64,000 nucleotides of DNA from Couchioplanes caeruleus (GCF_003751945.1 NZ_RJKL01000001.1:1984001-2048000), one strand, 5' to 3'. Shown: positions 16,910 to 26,198, counted from the first letter of the stretch. Numbers and translations are program-made. The notes: generated by a model from the sequence alone, not told the origin.

Positions 16910-17842
16910 TCACTTCGTCGCACCCGCGGTCAGGCCGGACTGGATCTGGCGCTGGAAGAACGCGTACACCAGGATCATCGGGAGGATCGAGAGCGTGAGC
17001 GCCGCGAACAGTGCGGCCCAGTTGGCCTGGTAACCGGCCGAGACCGAGATGTTGGCGATGCCCTGGGTGAGCACCCACTTCTCGTCCGCGCCCGCACCCT
17101 GCATGATCGCGACCGGGAGCAGGTACTGGTTCCACTGACCGACGACGTTGAAGATGGTGATGCTCACCAGCCCGGATCGGGCCATCGGCAACATGACCTG
17201 GAAGAACAGCCGGGTGTGCGAGGCGCCGTCGACGACCGCCGCCTCCGCGACCTGGTTCGGCAGCGTCTTGAAGAACGCCGTCATGAAGAAGACGGTGAAC
17301 GGCAGCGAGTAGGCGATGTAGACCAGGATCAGGCCGGTGTACGTGTTCAGCAGGTTGAGGTTCTGCAGGATCAGGAACAGCGGCACGATGGCCATGAACA
17401 CCGGGAACGCCAGGCCCGAGACGAACAGGTAGTAGATGAAGCGGTTGCCGAAGAACTTGTAGCGGGCGAGCACGTAGGCCGCCATCGAGCCGAAGATCAT
17501 GGTGCCGGCGGTGCTGAGGGCGACCACGAAGACGCTGTTGAGGAAGTAGCGGCCGATGTGGGCCTCGGTCCAGGCCGTCCTGTACGTCTCGAAGGACAGC
17601 TTGCTCGGCAGGCTGAACGGCGCGTGGGTGAAGATCTCGGTGTTGCTCTTGAACGACGCCAGGACCACCCAGATCAGCGGCGCGATCACGAGCAGCCCCC
17701 AGATCGCCAGCGCGATGTGGGCGAAGCCGCTGAAGAGCTTGATCTCGCGCTTGTCGCGGCCCGCGGAGGCGGAATGCCGCGCCCCCGGGTAGGGCACCGT
17801 GCCGGGCGGCGGGGTGGAAACGTCGGTACGCAGGTTGGTCAT
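16910..17842 (-). CDS. ngcG: sugar ABC transporter permease, NgcG/MalG-like
   Basis: 310 residues with six predicted membrane helices after a cytoplasmic N terminus; AHIALAIWGLLVIAPLIWVV is the first. The permease EAA loop, which docks on the ATPase, reads AEAAVVDGASHTRLFFQVML, PMARSGL. The start is ATG 17842. Together with the upstream permease and binding protein it forms an importer of the carbohydrate uptake 1 family. The name follows the NgcE-like binding protein 1 kb upstream. No ATPase gene is present, as in systems that share MsiK. Spacing to the previous gene is 19 bases. Confidence 0.8.
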   Translation of the reverse strand: MTNLRTDVSTPPPGTVPYPGARHSASAGRDKREIKLFSGFAHIALAIWGLLVIAPLIWVVLASFKSNTEIFTHAPFSLPSKLSFETYRTAWTEAHIGRYFLNSVFVVALSTAGTMIFGSMAAYVLARYKFFGNRFIYYLFVSGLAFPVFMAIVPLFLILQNLNLLNTYTGLILVYIAYSLPFTVFFMTAFFKTLPNQVAEAAVVDGASHTRLFFQVMLPMARSGLVSITIFNVVGQWNQYLLPVAIMQGAGADEKWVLTQGIANISVSAGYQANWAALFAALTLSILPMILVYAFFQRQIQSGLTAGATK

Positions 17843-17861
17843 CTCAGGCTCCCGGTACGGC

Positions 17862-18773
17862 TCAGAGCTCGACGGCGTCGCGCCGGGTGACCCGTAGGGT
17901 CAGCGCCGCGAAGGTGAGGGTCAGGAAGAACAGCACGACGCCCATCGCCGAGGCGTAGCCGAACTGTGCGTAGTCCTGCATGTTGCGGAAGATCTCCAGG
18001 CCGAGCACCGTGGTCGCGCCGTCCGGGCCGCCACGGTCCACGGACATCACGTTGACGAGGGCGAAGGCGTCGAAGGCCGCGATGCCGAGGTAGACCCACG
18101 CGACCTGGAGCGTGTTCCAGAGCAGCGGCAGCGTCACCTTGAAGAACAGGGTGCCGCGGGTGGCGCCGTCCAGCGCCGCCGCCTCGTAGATCTCCGTGGG
18201 GATGGATCCCATGCCGGCGGAGAAGAGCACCACGTAGAAGCCGACCGCCTGCCAGACGAGCACGGCCAGGATCGACCAGAGGGCCAGGTCCTTGTCGGCG
18301 AGGAACAGGATCGGTTCCGCGCCGAACTGGTTCAGCAGGCCGTTGATCAGGCCGCTGTCGTCGGGCGAGTAGACCCGGGAGAAGATCACGGCCACCAGTG
18401 CCAGGGCGAGCAACTGAGGGAAGAAGAACACCACCCGGTAGAACTTCGACCCCCAGACCCCCTGGGTACGCCCGCTCTTCGAGCCGCCGCCGACGTTGAG
18501 CAGGAACGAGAAGAAGAGCGCCAGGATGATCGTCAGCAGCGGCAGGAAGATCAGCAGCAGTGCGTGGTGCCGGATCGCCTTCCAGAAGGTGGTGTCCTCG
18601 AACAGCTTGGTGAAGTTGTCGAACCCGATGTAGTTCACCTCCGGCGAGAAACCCCGCCAGTTGGTGAACGACAGTTGGAAGGCCTGAAGGTAGGCCGCGA
18701 CCACGAACGTGCCATAGATGGCCACCGGCACGATCAGGAAGCCGATGATGAACGGGTACCTGCCGTGCTTCAT
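17862..18773 (-). CDS. ngcF: sugar ABC transporter permease, NgcF/MalF-like
   Basis: 303 residues. MKHGRYPFIIGFLIVPVAIY begins the first membrane helix; about six helices follow. The EAA loop is YEAAALDGATRGTLFFKVTL. The periplasmic region after helix 1 (FTNWRGFSPEVNYIGFDNFT) is typical of MalF-type subunits. ATG 18773. It lies between the binding protein (48-base gap) and the second permease, in the order used by Streptomyces ngcEFG. Substrate inferred from the binding protein: N-acetylglucosamine or chitobiose. Confidence 0.8.
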   Translation of the reverse strand: MKHGRYPFIIGFLIVPVAIYGTFVVAAYLQAFQLSFTNWRGFSPEVNYIGFDNFTKLFEDTTFWKAIRHHALLLIFLPLLTIILALFFSFLLNVGGGSKSGRTQGVWGSKFYRVVFFFPQLLALALVAVIFSRVYSPDDSGLINGLLNQFGAEPILFLADKDLALWSILAVLVWQAVGFYVVLFSAGMGSIPTEIYEAAALDGATRGTLFFKVTLPLLWNTLQVAWVYLGIAAFDAFALVNVMSVDRGGPDGATTVLGLEIFRNMQDYAQFGYASAMGVVLFFLTLTFAALTLRVTRRDAVEL

Positions 18774-18821
18774 GGTTCTGTGCTCCGTCCGTGATCGCGG
18801 TCTGAATCGAAGGGATGAGGG

Positions 18822-20252
18822 TCAGCGCTTGAACTTCTCGATGGAGGAGTCCTTCTTGACCGCGTCGGCGACCTTCTGCACCCGCTCGCAGAACTTGTCG
18901 GCGCTGCCGCCCTGGTACATCAGCTCGTTCGTGGCGGCACGAACCTCGTCGTCGAGCTTCTTGTACCACGTGTCGAAGCGGAAGCTGAAGGTGTCCGCAC
19001 CCGCTGCCGAAAGGGCCTTGTTGCCCGAGGTCAGGCCGGGGCTGATCTCCATGCCGTCGGTGGCTCCGGCGACCACGGTCAGGGTCTTGGTCAGCTGGGT
19101 GAAGCCCACGGCGCCGGCCTTGGAGAGCATGTGGCGCAGGAACTCCATGCCGCCGCGCGGGTTCTTGCCCTTGCTGGCGACGAAGTACTGCTCGCCGGCA
19201 GCGGCGTAGAGCGCGGTGACGGGCAGCTTGTCGGCGGTGGTCACGCTCGGCAGCGGCATGAGCTGGTAGTCGAAGCCGGCCGGGGCGTCCTTGGCCTGCT
19301 CGTTCTCCAACCAGGATCCGGACGGGTAGAGACCCACCTTGTACTGGTTCTGCTTGAGCTGGACCTCGGTGTGCTTCTGGCCCAGGAACGCCTTGTCCGA
19401 GTACTTCGCGCCGACCTCGGCCCACGCGGCCGCGGCCTTCTTGACGGCGTCGTTGGTCCAGGCCCCGTCCTCGAGGTTGTCGATGTTCTTGAGGATGTCG
19501 GCACCACCGATCTTGGCGGCGCTGGCGAGGATCACCGTGTACTGGTAGTACGGCGCGTTCGCTCCGGCGTACCCGTAGGGCGTGATGCCCTTGGCCTTCA
19601 TCTTGTCGAGCAGCGCGGTGAAGTCCGCCCAGGTGCTCGGCACGGTCCAGCCGTTGTCCTTGAACAGCTTCGCCGAGTACCAGAGGCCGAAGACGGTGAA
19701 GGCGTAGTTGAGCACGTACGGCTTGCCGTTGAACGTGCCCTGCTCGACGGTGCCCGGGATGAGGGTGTCCTTGACGGTCTTGCCCGGGATGTCCACCGAC
19801 GGCGCGGCGTACAGCTCGGTGAGGTCCTGCACCTGGCCGGCCTGCACGAGGGCGCCCTGGTCCATCAGCTTGGAGCCGGAGTTGTTGATCATGTCCGGCG
19901 GGTTGCCGGCGGTGAACCGCGGCTGCACCACGGTGGAGATCTCCTCGGTCTGGTTGAAGGTGACCTTGGAGTTCGGGAAGAGCTTGTTGTACGAGGGGAT
20001 GTCGACGTCGGTCGCATACTTGGTGCCGAGCCCACCGTTGAAGATGATGATCTCCAGCGGCTCGTCCTCCTTGACGCCCAGCGGGTTGGTCGCCGAGACG
20101 GTGCCCTTCGGCTTGTCCCCCTTGTCCTCGCTGCCGCCGCCGCCGACGCAGGCGCTCAGCATGCTCACGGCGGGGGTGGCCACCAGGCCGACGGCCGCCG
20201 CGCGGCGCAGCAGCGTCCGGCGGTCGACCTGGGGCTTAAGAATGTCGGTCAT
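18822..20252 (-). CDS. ngcE: solute-binding lipoprotein, NgcE-like (N-acetylglucosamine/chitobiose)
   Basis: 476 residues. The N terminus has a twin-arginine-type signal (DRRTLLRRAAAVGLVATPA) ending in the lipobox LSAC, so it is a lipid-anchored binding protein probably exported by Tat. The mature part resembles NgcE: NPLGVKEDEPLEIIIFNGGL, VVQPRFTAGNPPDMINNSGS, MDQGALVQAGQVQDLTELY, NYAFTVFGLWYSAKLF. NgcE of Streptomyces binds GlcNAc and chitobiose; that substrate is inferred here. The gene follows another importer's permease after 36 bases on the same strand, so seven genes may form one transcript. Confidence 0.82.
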   Translation of the reverse strand: MTDILKPQVDRRTLLRRAAAVGLVATPAVSMLSACVGGGGSEDKGDKPKGTVSATNPLGVKEDEPLEIIIFNGGLGTKYATDVDIPSYNKLFPNSKVTFNQTEEISTVVQPRFTAGNPPDMINNSGSKLMDQGALVQAGQVQDLTELYAAPSVDIPGKTVKDTLIPGTVEQGTFNGKPYVLNYAFTVFGLWYSAKLFKDNGWTVPSTWADFTALLDKMKAKGITPYGYAGANAPYYQYTVILASAAKIGGADILKNIDNLEDGAWTNDAVKKAAAAWAEVGAKYSDKAFLGQKHTEVQLKQNQYKVGLYPSGSWLENEQAKDAPAGFDYQLMPLPSVTTADKLPVTALYAAAGEQYFVASKGKNPRGGMEFLRHMLSKAGAVGFTQLTKTLTVVAGATDGMEISPGLTSGNKALSAAGADTFSFRFDTWYKKLDDEVRAATNELMYQGGSADKFCERVQKVADAVKKDSSIEKFKR

Positions 20253-20288
20253 GCGCTTTCTCCTCAGGGGTGTGGATGCGGTGCCGGT

Positions 20289-21188
20289 TCAGCCCTTGAC
20301 GGCGCCGGCCGTCAGGCCAGTTGCGATGTTGCGCTGGACGATCAGGAAGAAGACGACCACCGGGAGGGCGGTCAGGATGGACCCGGCCATCAGGGGCCCC
20401 CAGAAGGTCCCCTTGCTCGTCTGGTTCTGCATGAGCCAGGCCATGAGGTTCTGGTTGGCCTGCTCGTTGAGCGTATTGATGATGATGAATTCGTTCCAGG
20501 CCTGGATGAAGCCGTAGACCGAGGTCGCCACCAGGCCGGGCCCGGTCAGCGGGAGGATGATGCGCCAGAAGACCTGGAACCGGCTGGCGCCGTCGATCTC
20601 GGCGGCCTCGTCGAGCTCGCGGGGCACGCCCTGAACGAAGCCGCGCAGCGTCCACACCGTGTACGGCAGGATCAGCACGATGTAGACGAGAGTGACACCG
20701 AGCAGGCTGTTCGTGAGCCGGAAGTCCTGCAGCATCAGGAACAGCGGGATCAGGACCGCGACCAGCGGCACCATCTGCACCGACAGGACGACGAGGATGA
20801 TCGCCTTGCGGCCGTAGAACCTGAACCGCGCGATCGCCAGCGCCGCCAGGAAGCCGACGACCAGCGCGCCGAGCACCGCTCCCACGGTGATCAGGACGCC
20901 GTTGATCAGATCCTGCTGGAAGAACGGCGCATGGAAGGCCGAGGAGAAGTTGTCGAGCGTGAAGCCGTGCGGATAGAAGGTCGGATCGAACTGCAGGATC
21001 TCGGGCGCCGGCTTGAAGGCCGTGTTCACCACCCAGTAGATCGGGAAGAACATGACGAGCGCGAAGAGCATCCCGGCCGCGTTGGCCGCGATCGTGCCCG
21101 CCCGGCTGCGCCCGACGGTGGGCGTGTCGGACTCGCGCGCCTTACGGCGGCGCCTGCGGACGGCGGAGTGCGGTGCGACGGCGACCAT
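20289..21188 (-). CDS. sugar ABC transporter permease (MalG-like)
   Basis: About 299 residues from ATG 21188. The N terminus is strongly basic (AVRRRRRKAR), then six membrane helices, the first being AANAAGMLFALVMFFPIYWV. The EAA loop is LDEAAEIDGASRFQVFWRII, with LPLTGPGL after it. Its ATG overlaps the stop of the upstream permease (TGATG), so the two are coupled. It ends QRNIATGLTAGAVKG, like other MalG-type subunits. Third gene of the first importer in this operon; substrate not determinable. Confidence 0.85.
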   Translation of the reverse strand: MVAVAPHSAVRRRRRKARESDTPTVGRSRAGTIAANAAGMLFALVMFFPIYWVVNTAFKPAPEILQFDPTFYPHGFTLDNFSSAFHAPFFQQDLINGVLITVGAVLGALVVGFLAALAIARFRFYGRKAIILVVLSVQMVPLVAVLIPLFLMLQDFRLTNSLLGVTLVYIVLILPYTVWTLRGFVQGVPRELDEAAEIDGASRFQVFWRIILPLTGPGLVATSVYGFIQAWNEFIIINTLNEQANQNLMAWLMQNQTSKGTFWGPLMAGSILTALPVVVFFLIVQRNIATGLTAGAVKG

Positions 21189-22171
21189 CAGTCCACATCT
21201 CCGATCCTGAACATCTGTCGCATGTAGAACACCATCGCGCCGAGCATCAGCAGGACGGTGACGATGGCGATCGCCGAGCCCAGGCCGTAGTCGTTGTTCT
21301 TGAACGCGAGGCTGTAGGCCCAGGTGGCGAGCACCTGGTACTCCTCCTCGGGCCGGCCGTTGCGGACCACCCACACCTGCGTGAAGAGGCCGAAGTTCCA
21401 GATCACCGACAACGTCGTGACGATCACCATCAGCGGCTTGAGGATCGGCATGGTGACCCGGCGCAGCGCCTGCCAGGACGAGGCGCCGTCGATCACGGCC
21501 GCCTCGAGCAGTTCCCGGGGCACCTGGGTGAGGCCGGCGTTGAGGGTGATCGCGATGAACGGGATGCCGGCCCAGACCACGATCGAGGTGATGACGATCC
21601 AGCCCTGGACCGGGTCGGCGAACCAGCTATGGTTGGCGAAGTCCACGCCCGGGATCCGGTCGATCAGCCAGTTCAGGACTCCGAAGTCGGAGTCGACCAG
21701 CCATCGGAACGTCTGCGTGGCGACCAGTTGCGGCATCGCCCAGACGAACATCATGGCGACGATCATCATGATCCGTACGCTCGGTGCGACGCGCCGCATG
21801 AGCAGGGCCACGCCCAGGCCGATGAGGACGGTCAGTCCTACCGACACCACGGTGAACGCCACGGTCCGGCCCACCACCTGGTAGAAGGCCGGCTCGGTGA
21901 AGATCCGCGCGTAGTTGTCGAACCCGACGTTCTCCGGCGGCAGGTCGCCGAAGAGCTGCCGCAGGCCGAGCTGCTGGAAGGAGAGCACGGCCATCCGCAC
22001 CAGCGGATAGCCGAGCAGGGCGGCCAGCAGCGCCAGGCAGGGCAGCACCAGCACGTACGGCGCCTTGCCGCCGGTGGTCCTGCGGCGCTTGCGTGCCGCG
22101 GCCGTTCCGGCCGGGCTCGCGGCGGGTGGCACCGGCGCCGGCGGCGCGGACGGAAAGTCGACGACCGACAT
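21188..22171 (-). CDS. sugar ABC transporter permease (MalF-like)
   Basis: 327 residues. A Pro/Ala-rich N terminus (SAPPAPVPPAASPAGTAAAR) precedes YVLVLPCLALLAALLGYPLV, the first of six helices. The EAA loop is LLEAAVIDGASSWQALRRVT, with MPILKPL following. Start ATG 22171, 62 bases after the binding-protein gene. With the neighbouring permease it makes the membrane channel of the first importer. No nucleotide-binding subunit is encoded nearby, so a shared ATPase elsewhere is expected. Confidence 0.85.
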   Translation of the reverse strand: MSVVDFPSAPPAPVPPAASPAGTAAARKRRRTTGGKAPYVLVLPCLALLAALLGYPLVRMAVLSFQQLGLRQLFGDLPPENVGFDNYARIFTEPAFYQVVGRTVAFTVVSVGLTVLIGLGVALLMRRVAPSVRIMMIVAMMFVWAMPQLVATQTFRWLVDSDFGVLNWLIDRIPGVDFANHSWFADPVQGWIVITSIVVWAGIPFIAITLNAGLTQVPRELLEAAVIDGASSWQALRRVTMPILKPLMVIVTTLSVIWNFGLFTQVWVVRNGRPEEEYQVLATWAYSLAFKNNDYGLGSAIAIVTVLLMLGAMVFYMRQMFRIGDVD

Positions 22172-22233
22172 CGGTTCTCACCTCTCTCGCGGTCATTCGG
22201 TGCGCCGCCCGCCCGGGCGGGCGGCGCCGTGCG

Positions 22234-23541
22234 TCAGTTGGCGTTGAGGATCTCGTTGATCTTGGTGTCGGCGTCCTTCGCGGCGGCGGCCACGGTGGAC
22301 TTGCCGGTGGCGATGGCGACCAGCATGTTCTGCAGGACGTTCGCGGACTCGACCTCGGACCACTTCGGCGCCATCGGCACGAACCAGGTCTCCTTGGCGG
22401 CCTGCGCGGCCGCCTCGTTGCCCTTGGTCGCCGCGGCTTTGTCGAGCAGGTTGGTCGCGTTGGGCAGGACGCTCTTGGCGATCAGGCCCTCCTGCGACTT
22501 CGTGTCGGTGAAGATCTGCACCCACTTGGCGGCCAGGTCGGCGTTCTTGCTCTTCGCCGTCACGGCGAGGTCCGAACCGCCGAGGAAGGACGGGATCCCG
22601 GGCATCGCGGCGCTGGCGACCTTGCCGTCGACCTTCGTCTTGACCTTGCCGGCCTCCGGCTTGTTGGGGTCCTTCGGCTGCTCCTGAGCGGCGCCGACCT
22701 CCCAACCGTTGGCGTACATCATCGCCGTCTTGCCCTGCGCGAAGATCGCGGCCTGGTCGGTCTCGTCCTTGGTCGGGTCGCCGCTGGAGTACGTCCTGGC
22801 GAGCTCGGCCCACTTGGTGAGGCCCTGCTGCGAGGCCGGCTCGGAGAGGGCGCCGACCCACTTGTCGCCGTCCTTGCGGGCGATCTCGCCGCCGGATCCC
22901 TTCACCCAGGCCATTGCGGCGTACCAGTACTTGCCCGGCATGTGGAAGGCGGAGAACTGCTTGTCGCTGCCGTTCTTGCTCTTGAGGGCCTGGGCGGCGG
23001 CGACCACATCGTCATAGGTCTTGGGTACGCCCAGACCCGCCTTCTGGAACATCTCGGTGTGATAGACCAGCACCCGCGCCCCGGCGTAGTACGGCACGCA
23101 GTAGGTCTTGCCGTCCAGCTCGCACGGCGCCGAGAGGCCGGTCAGCCACTGGCCCGAGTTCTCGAACTGCCCCTTGTCCAGAGGCGCGAAGGCGCCGCTG
23201 AAGACGTACTTGGGCATCTCGGTGTTGCCCAGCTCGACGACGTCGGGCACCTCGCTGCCGGCCAGGGTGGTGTCCAGCTTGGCCAGGTGGTCGGTCCACT
23301 GCTGGTAGTCGACCTGGACCTGCGCGCCGGTCGCCTGGGTGAAGCGGTCGCCGGCCTGCTTGACGACGTCCGACCAGGCCGACTGGGCGTCGACCATGAG
23401 CCAGACCTTGATGGTCTTGCCCGCGCCGTCGACCGACGCGTTGGCGTTGGGGGTGGTGCCGGTGCCACCGCTCGAGCCGCACGCGGCGGCACCCAGCAGC
23501 GTCGCGGCGAGCGTCGCGGTGACCGCGAGTCTGCGCTTCAC
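22234..23541 (-). CDS. solute-binding lipoprotein of a sugar ABC importer
   Basis: 435 residues. A short lipoprotein signal, AVTATLAATLLGAAACGSSG, has the cleavage Cys at the end of LLGAAAC. The mature protein has the layout of family 1 solute-binding proteins: KTIKVWLMVDAQSAWSDVVK, FTQATGAQVQVDYQQWTDHL, VPDVVELGNTEMPKYVFSGA, and YCVPYYAGARVLVYHTEMFQ. The start is GTG 23541 with GAGGAAAGC before it. It is the first structural gene after the RpiR regulator (46-base gap). Ligand unknown; it differs from the NgcE-like protein downstream, so the operon takes up two substrates or one in two forms. Confidence 0.85.
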   Translation of the reverse strand: MKRRLAVTATLAATLLGAAACGSSGGTGTTPNANASVDGAGKTIKVWLMVDAQSAWSDVVKQAGDRFTQATGAQVQVDYQQWTDHLAKLDTTLAGSEVPDVVELGNTEMPKYVFSGAFAPLDKGQFENSGQWLTGLSAPCELDGKTYCVPYYAGARVLVYHTEMFQKAGLGVPKTYDDVVAAAQALKSKNGSDKQFSAFHMPGKYWYAAMAWVKGSGGEIARKDGDKWVGALSEPASQQGLTKWAELARTYSSGDPTKDETDQAAIFAQGKTAMMYANGWEVGAAQEQPKDPNKPEAGKVKTKVDGKVASAAMPGIPSFLGGSDLAVTAKSKNADLAAKWVQIFTDTKSQEGLIAKSVLPNATNLLDKAAATKGNEAAAQAAKETWFVPMAPKWSEVESANVLQNMLVAIATGKSTVAAAAKDADTKINEILNAN

Positions 23542-23587
23542 GCTTTCCTCCTGAAAACGAGGTCACACATGGGGTGGGAGGGCAGTT

Positions 23588-24562
23588 TCATGGTGCCGAG
23601 CTCCCGTCCTTGGCGGCTTTGTGGCCGTGGACGGCCTGAGCGGTGCGCTGGAAAGCCGCGTGCGAACGTTCGTGGGTCCGCTGGGCGACGGCGACGTAGA
23701 GCAGATCGAGGACGACCAACTGGGGGTGGCGCGCCGAGAGCGCGTCCGGCCGGAAAGTCGTGGCCTGGGTGGCGGTGAGCAGGACGATGTCCGCGAGCTC
23801 GGCCAGCGGCGAGCGGGGGAAGCTGGTCAGCGCGATGGTGGTGGCGCCGCGGCTGCTGGCCTCGGCGAGCAGCTCGATGGTTTCCCCGGTCTCACCGGAG
23901 TGCGAGATGCCGAGCGCGACGTCGCCCGGGCGCGACAGCGCGGCGCTGGCCAGGCCGTTGTGCACGTCCGTCCAGGCCCACGCGGCGACGCCGATGCGGT
24001 GCAGGCTGAACTGCATCTCCTCGCCGACGAGCGCGCTGCCGCTGGCACCGAAGATGTTGACCCGGGGCGCCTCCGCGATCGCCACCGCGGCCCGCTCGAC
24101 CTCGGCGAGGTCGAGCAGCGCGGCGGTGTCGTGCATGGCGCGGGTGTCGGCCGCCATGATCTGCGCGAGGACCCGTTCGAGCGGGTCACCGGGCTGGATC
24201 TCGCGGCCGATGTCGATGGTCCAGCCGGCCGAGCGGGCGCGACCGGTCTCGGCGGCGATGCCCAGCCGCAGGTCCGCGTACCCGTCGAAGCCCATCGCCC
24301 GGCAGAACCGGGTGACCGTGGCGGGCGAGGTGCCGCTGCGCTCGGCGAGCTCGACGATCGTGGCGCGGGAGGCGGCCGCCGGGTCGGCCAGGACCTGCTC
24401 GGCGACGCGCTGGAGCGCACCGGTGAACTCCGGCAGCAGGGTGCGCACGCGCACCAGCACTCCGTCGCTCGCGGTGGGCGGCGCGGGGGCGGGCGCCTGA
24501 TCGCGCAGCAGCGGATCGGCCACCACGGTTGAGGCGGTGCCGTCCACGTCCGGCTCGGCCAT
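23588..24562 (-). CDS. MurR/RpiR-type transcriptional regulator (HTH_6 + SIS)
   Basis: 324 residues. Residues about 35-110 form the RpiR helix-turn-helix: RATIVELAERSGTSPATVTR and FCRAMGFDGYADLRLGIA. The C-terminal half is a SIS phosphosugar-binding domain: INIFGASGSALVGEEMQF-like (VNIFGASGSALVGEEMQFSL), DVALGISHSGETGETIELLA, GATTIALTSFPRSPLAELAD. It probably senses a sugar phosphate and controls the two importers downstream, with which it shares a strand. ATG 24562. Its own promoter carries a palindrome (see 24599-24632), suggesting autoregulation. Confidence 0.88.
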   Translation of the reverse strand: MAEPDVDGTASTVVADPLLRDQAPAPAPPTASDGVLVRVRTLLPEFTGALQRVAEQVLADPAAASRATIVELAERSGTSPATVTRFCRAMGFDGYADLRLGIAAETGRARSAGWTIDIGREIQPGDPLERVLAQIMAADTRAMHDTAALLDLAEVERAAVAIAEAPRVNIFGASGSALVGEEMQFSLHRIGVAAWAWTDVHNGLASAALSRPGDVALGISHSGETGETIELLAEASSRGATTIALTSFPRSPLAELADIVLLTATQATTFRPDALSARHPQLVVLDLLYVAVAQRTHERSHAAFQRTAQAVHGHKAAKDGSSAP

Positions 24563-24598
24563 GGGCCGTCCTCTCAGAAAGGAGAGTTAACTGTCGCG

Positions 24599-24632
24599 GT
24601 AAAAGTTCTTACTGCGACCCCCCTTCTGTCAA
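24599..24632 (-). promoter_or_regulatory. promoter with overlapping palindrome upstream of the RpiR gene
   Basis: On the minus strand TTGACA (24632-24627) matches a -35 element exactly. About 15-17 bases downstream lies TAAGAACT, a plausible -10. The -10 overlaps the imperfect palindrome GTAAAAGTTCTTAC (24599-24612), a good candidate operator for the RpiR protein encoded 37 bases further on. Inference from sequence only. Confidence 0.5.
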
Positions 24633-24783
24633 GACCGTGGGCGAAGTTTTCATGTCGTTACCAAGAGCGCGTGCCGGATCAACGGTCGGCAATCCCATAG
24701 GCCCACTAATGGGTGACCGGCGTCACTAACAGCGCTTCGTCCGCATTCGCGACGCAGGATCATCGATCCGCGGCACACCACGA

Positions 24784-24815
24784 GGAACGCCCTCGCACGG
24801 TGGCGAGGGCGTTCC
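24784..24815 (-). terminator. strong hairpin after murD2
   Basis: A perfect 13-bp inverted repeat (GGAACGCCCTCGC / GCGAGGGCGTTCC) with a 6-base loop lies about 30 bases beyond the murD2 stop. It lacks a long T run, which is common for actinobacterial terminators. Confidence 0.7.
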
Positions 24816-24845
24816 GGGAGCGGTGAAAATAATGCCCAGAAGCGG

Positions 24846-26198
24846 TCAGGCGCTGTCGCGGATCGCCTGGGCGAAGACCTCCGAGCGGTGCTCGAAGTTG
24901 CGGAAACGGCCGTAGCTGGGCGCCCCCGGCGACAGCAGCACCACTCCGCCGGCGGGGGTCACCTTGCGGGCCAGGCGTACGGCGGCGGGCAGGTCCTCCG
25001 CCGGCTCGGTGCGCACACCCGGCAGCCCGGCCAGCTCCTCCAAGATCCGCGGCCCGCTGTCCGGCAACCCGATCACGGTGATTTCCCGCCCGCGCAGATG
25101 CTCCCGCAGCGGGGTGTAGTCCAGCCCCCGGTCGGTGCCGCCGACGAGCACGGTCAGCGGGCGGCCCTCGTACGCGTCGATCGCATGCATGGCCGAATAC
25201 GGACTGGTGGACAAGGTGTCGTCGACGAAGGTCAGCCCGGACGGATCCTCGATCTCGGCCAGGCGGTGCGGCAGTCCCTCGAACGACTCGACCGCCGTAC
25301 GCACGTCCTCGGCCTGAGCGACCACGTCGATGCCCATGCCGTCCAGCACCGCCAGCGCCACGCACAGGTTGCGCCCGTTGTGCTTGCCCCGCAGGCGGAG
25401 AGCGTCCCGCGGGAACAGCGGCTCGTCGCTGCAGTAGACGAGGTCGTCGTCGTCCACCCGGAACCGCGAGTCGCCGGACCCCGCCGGGATCGCCGGGAAG
25501 CCGTTGAGGTCGCGGACGGAGATGGTCTCGCGCACCAGGCGCTGGTCGGCGCCGTTCACCACGATCAATTCCGGTCCGTGGGCGAGCAGGTTGAGCTTGT
25601 CGCGGTAGTACTCCCGCTCGCCGCCGTGCGCGTCGAGGTGCTCCGGGAAGAGCGAGGTGACCACGGCGACCCGAGGCGAATCGGTGAGGTCGCTGCACTG
25701 GTAGCTGGAGAGCTCCAGCACGTACTGCTGCGCCTCGGGCAGGTCCAGCAGCGGCACGCCGATGTTGCCGCCGAAGACGTTCGGGCGCCCCACGCCGGCC
25801 AGGAGATGGCTGATCAGCGCCGAGGTCGTGCTCTTCCCCTTGCTGCCGGTGACGCCCACGGTGCGCCGGGCGTAGTCGGCCATCCACAGCGCGCTGCCAC
25901 CGGTGACCGTCACGCCACGCCCGCGCAGCTCCGCCATCCACGGGTGGGTCTGCGGCACGCCGGGCGAGCGGACCACGACGTCGGCGGCGGCGAGCGCGGG
26001 GAAGGCGTGGTCGCCGCCGGCCAGCGGCGCCAGCGCGGCCAGCTCGCCCTCCCAGGGCACGGAGAGGAAGTTCGCGCTGTCGTCCACCGCCATCAGGCGG
26101 GCAGGCCCGTGCGCGGCGATCGCGATCACGGCGGCCCGGCCCTCACGGCCGGTGCCCCAGACGGCTACGGAACGTCCGCGCAGGTCTGCCAGGCGCAC
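24846..26198 (-). CDS. murD2: MurD2-type UDP-MurNAc-L-Ala--L-Glu ligase
   Basis: 450 residues of the Mur ligase family: N-terminal GRSVAVWGTGREGRAAVIA, P-loop VGVTGSKGKSTTSALISHLL, FGGNIGVPLLDL, then LELSSYQCSDL, SLFPEHLDAHGG, GKHNGRNLCVALAVLDGMGI and VDDTLSTSPYSAM in the C-terminal domain. The divergent neighbour is MurL. In the pathway described in Xanthomonas, MurD2 adds L-Glu instead of D-Glu to UDP-MurNAc-L-Ala, and MurL then epimerises the product. I assign MurD2 mainly from that pairing and from its difference to standard MurD. The start is GTG 26198 with GAGGGAG seven bases before. It shares a 64-bp promoter region with murL. Confidence 0.85.
   Translation of the reverse strand: MRLADLRGRSVAVWGTGREGRAAVIAIAAHGPARLMAVDDSANFLSVPWEGELAALAPLAGGDHAFPALAAADVVVRSPGVPQTHPWMAELRGRGVTVTGGSALWMADYARRTVGVTGSKGKSTTSALISHLLAGVGRPNVFGGNIGVPLLDLPEAQQYVLELSSYQCSDLTDSPRVAVVTSLFPEHLDAHGGEREYYRDKLNLLAHGPELIVVNGADQRLVRETISVRDLNGFPAIPAGSGDSRFRVDDDDLVYCSDEPLFPRDALRLRGKHNGRNLCVALAVLDGMGIDVVAQAEDVRTAVESFEGLPHRLAEIEDPSGLTFVDDTLSTSPYSAMHAIDAYEGRPLTVLVGGTDRGLDYTPLREHLRGREITVIGLPDSGPRILEELAGLPGVRTEPAEDLPAAVRLARKVTPAGGVVLLSPGAPSYGRFRNFEHRSEVFAQAIRDSA

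Noticed and set aside
19131..21227. 698-codon open frame on the plus strand across the NgcE-like gene and a permease
   Set aside because: Spans two well-supported minus-strand genes and their gap; low-complexity translation, so it is a GC-driven shadow.
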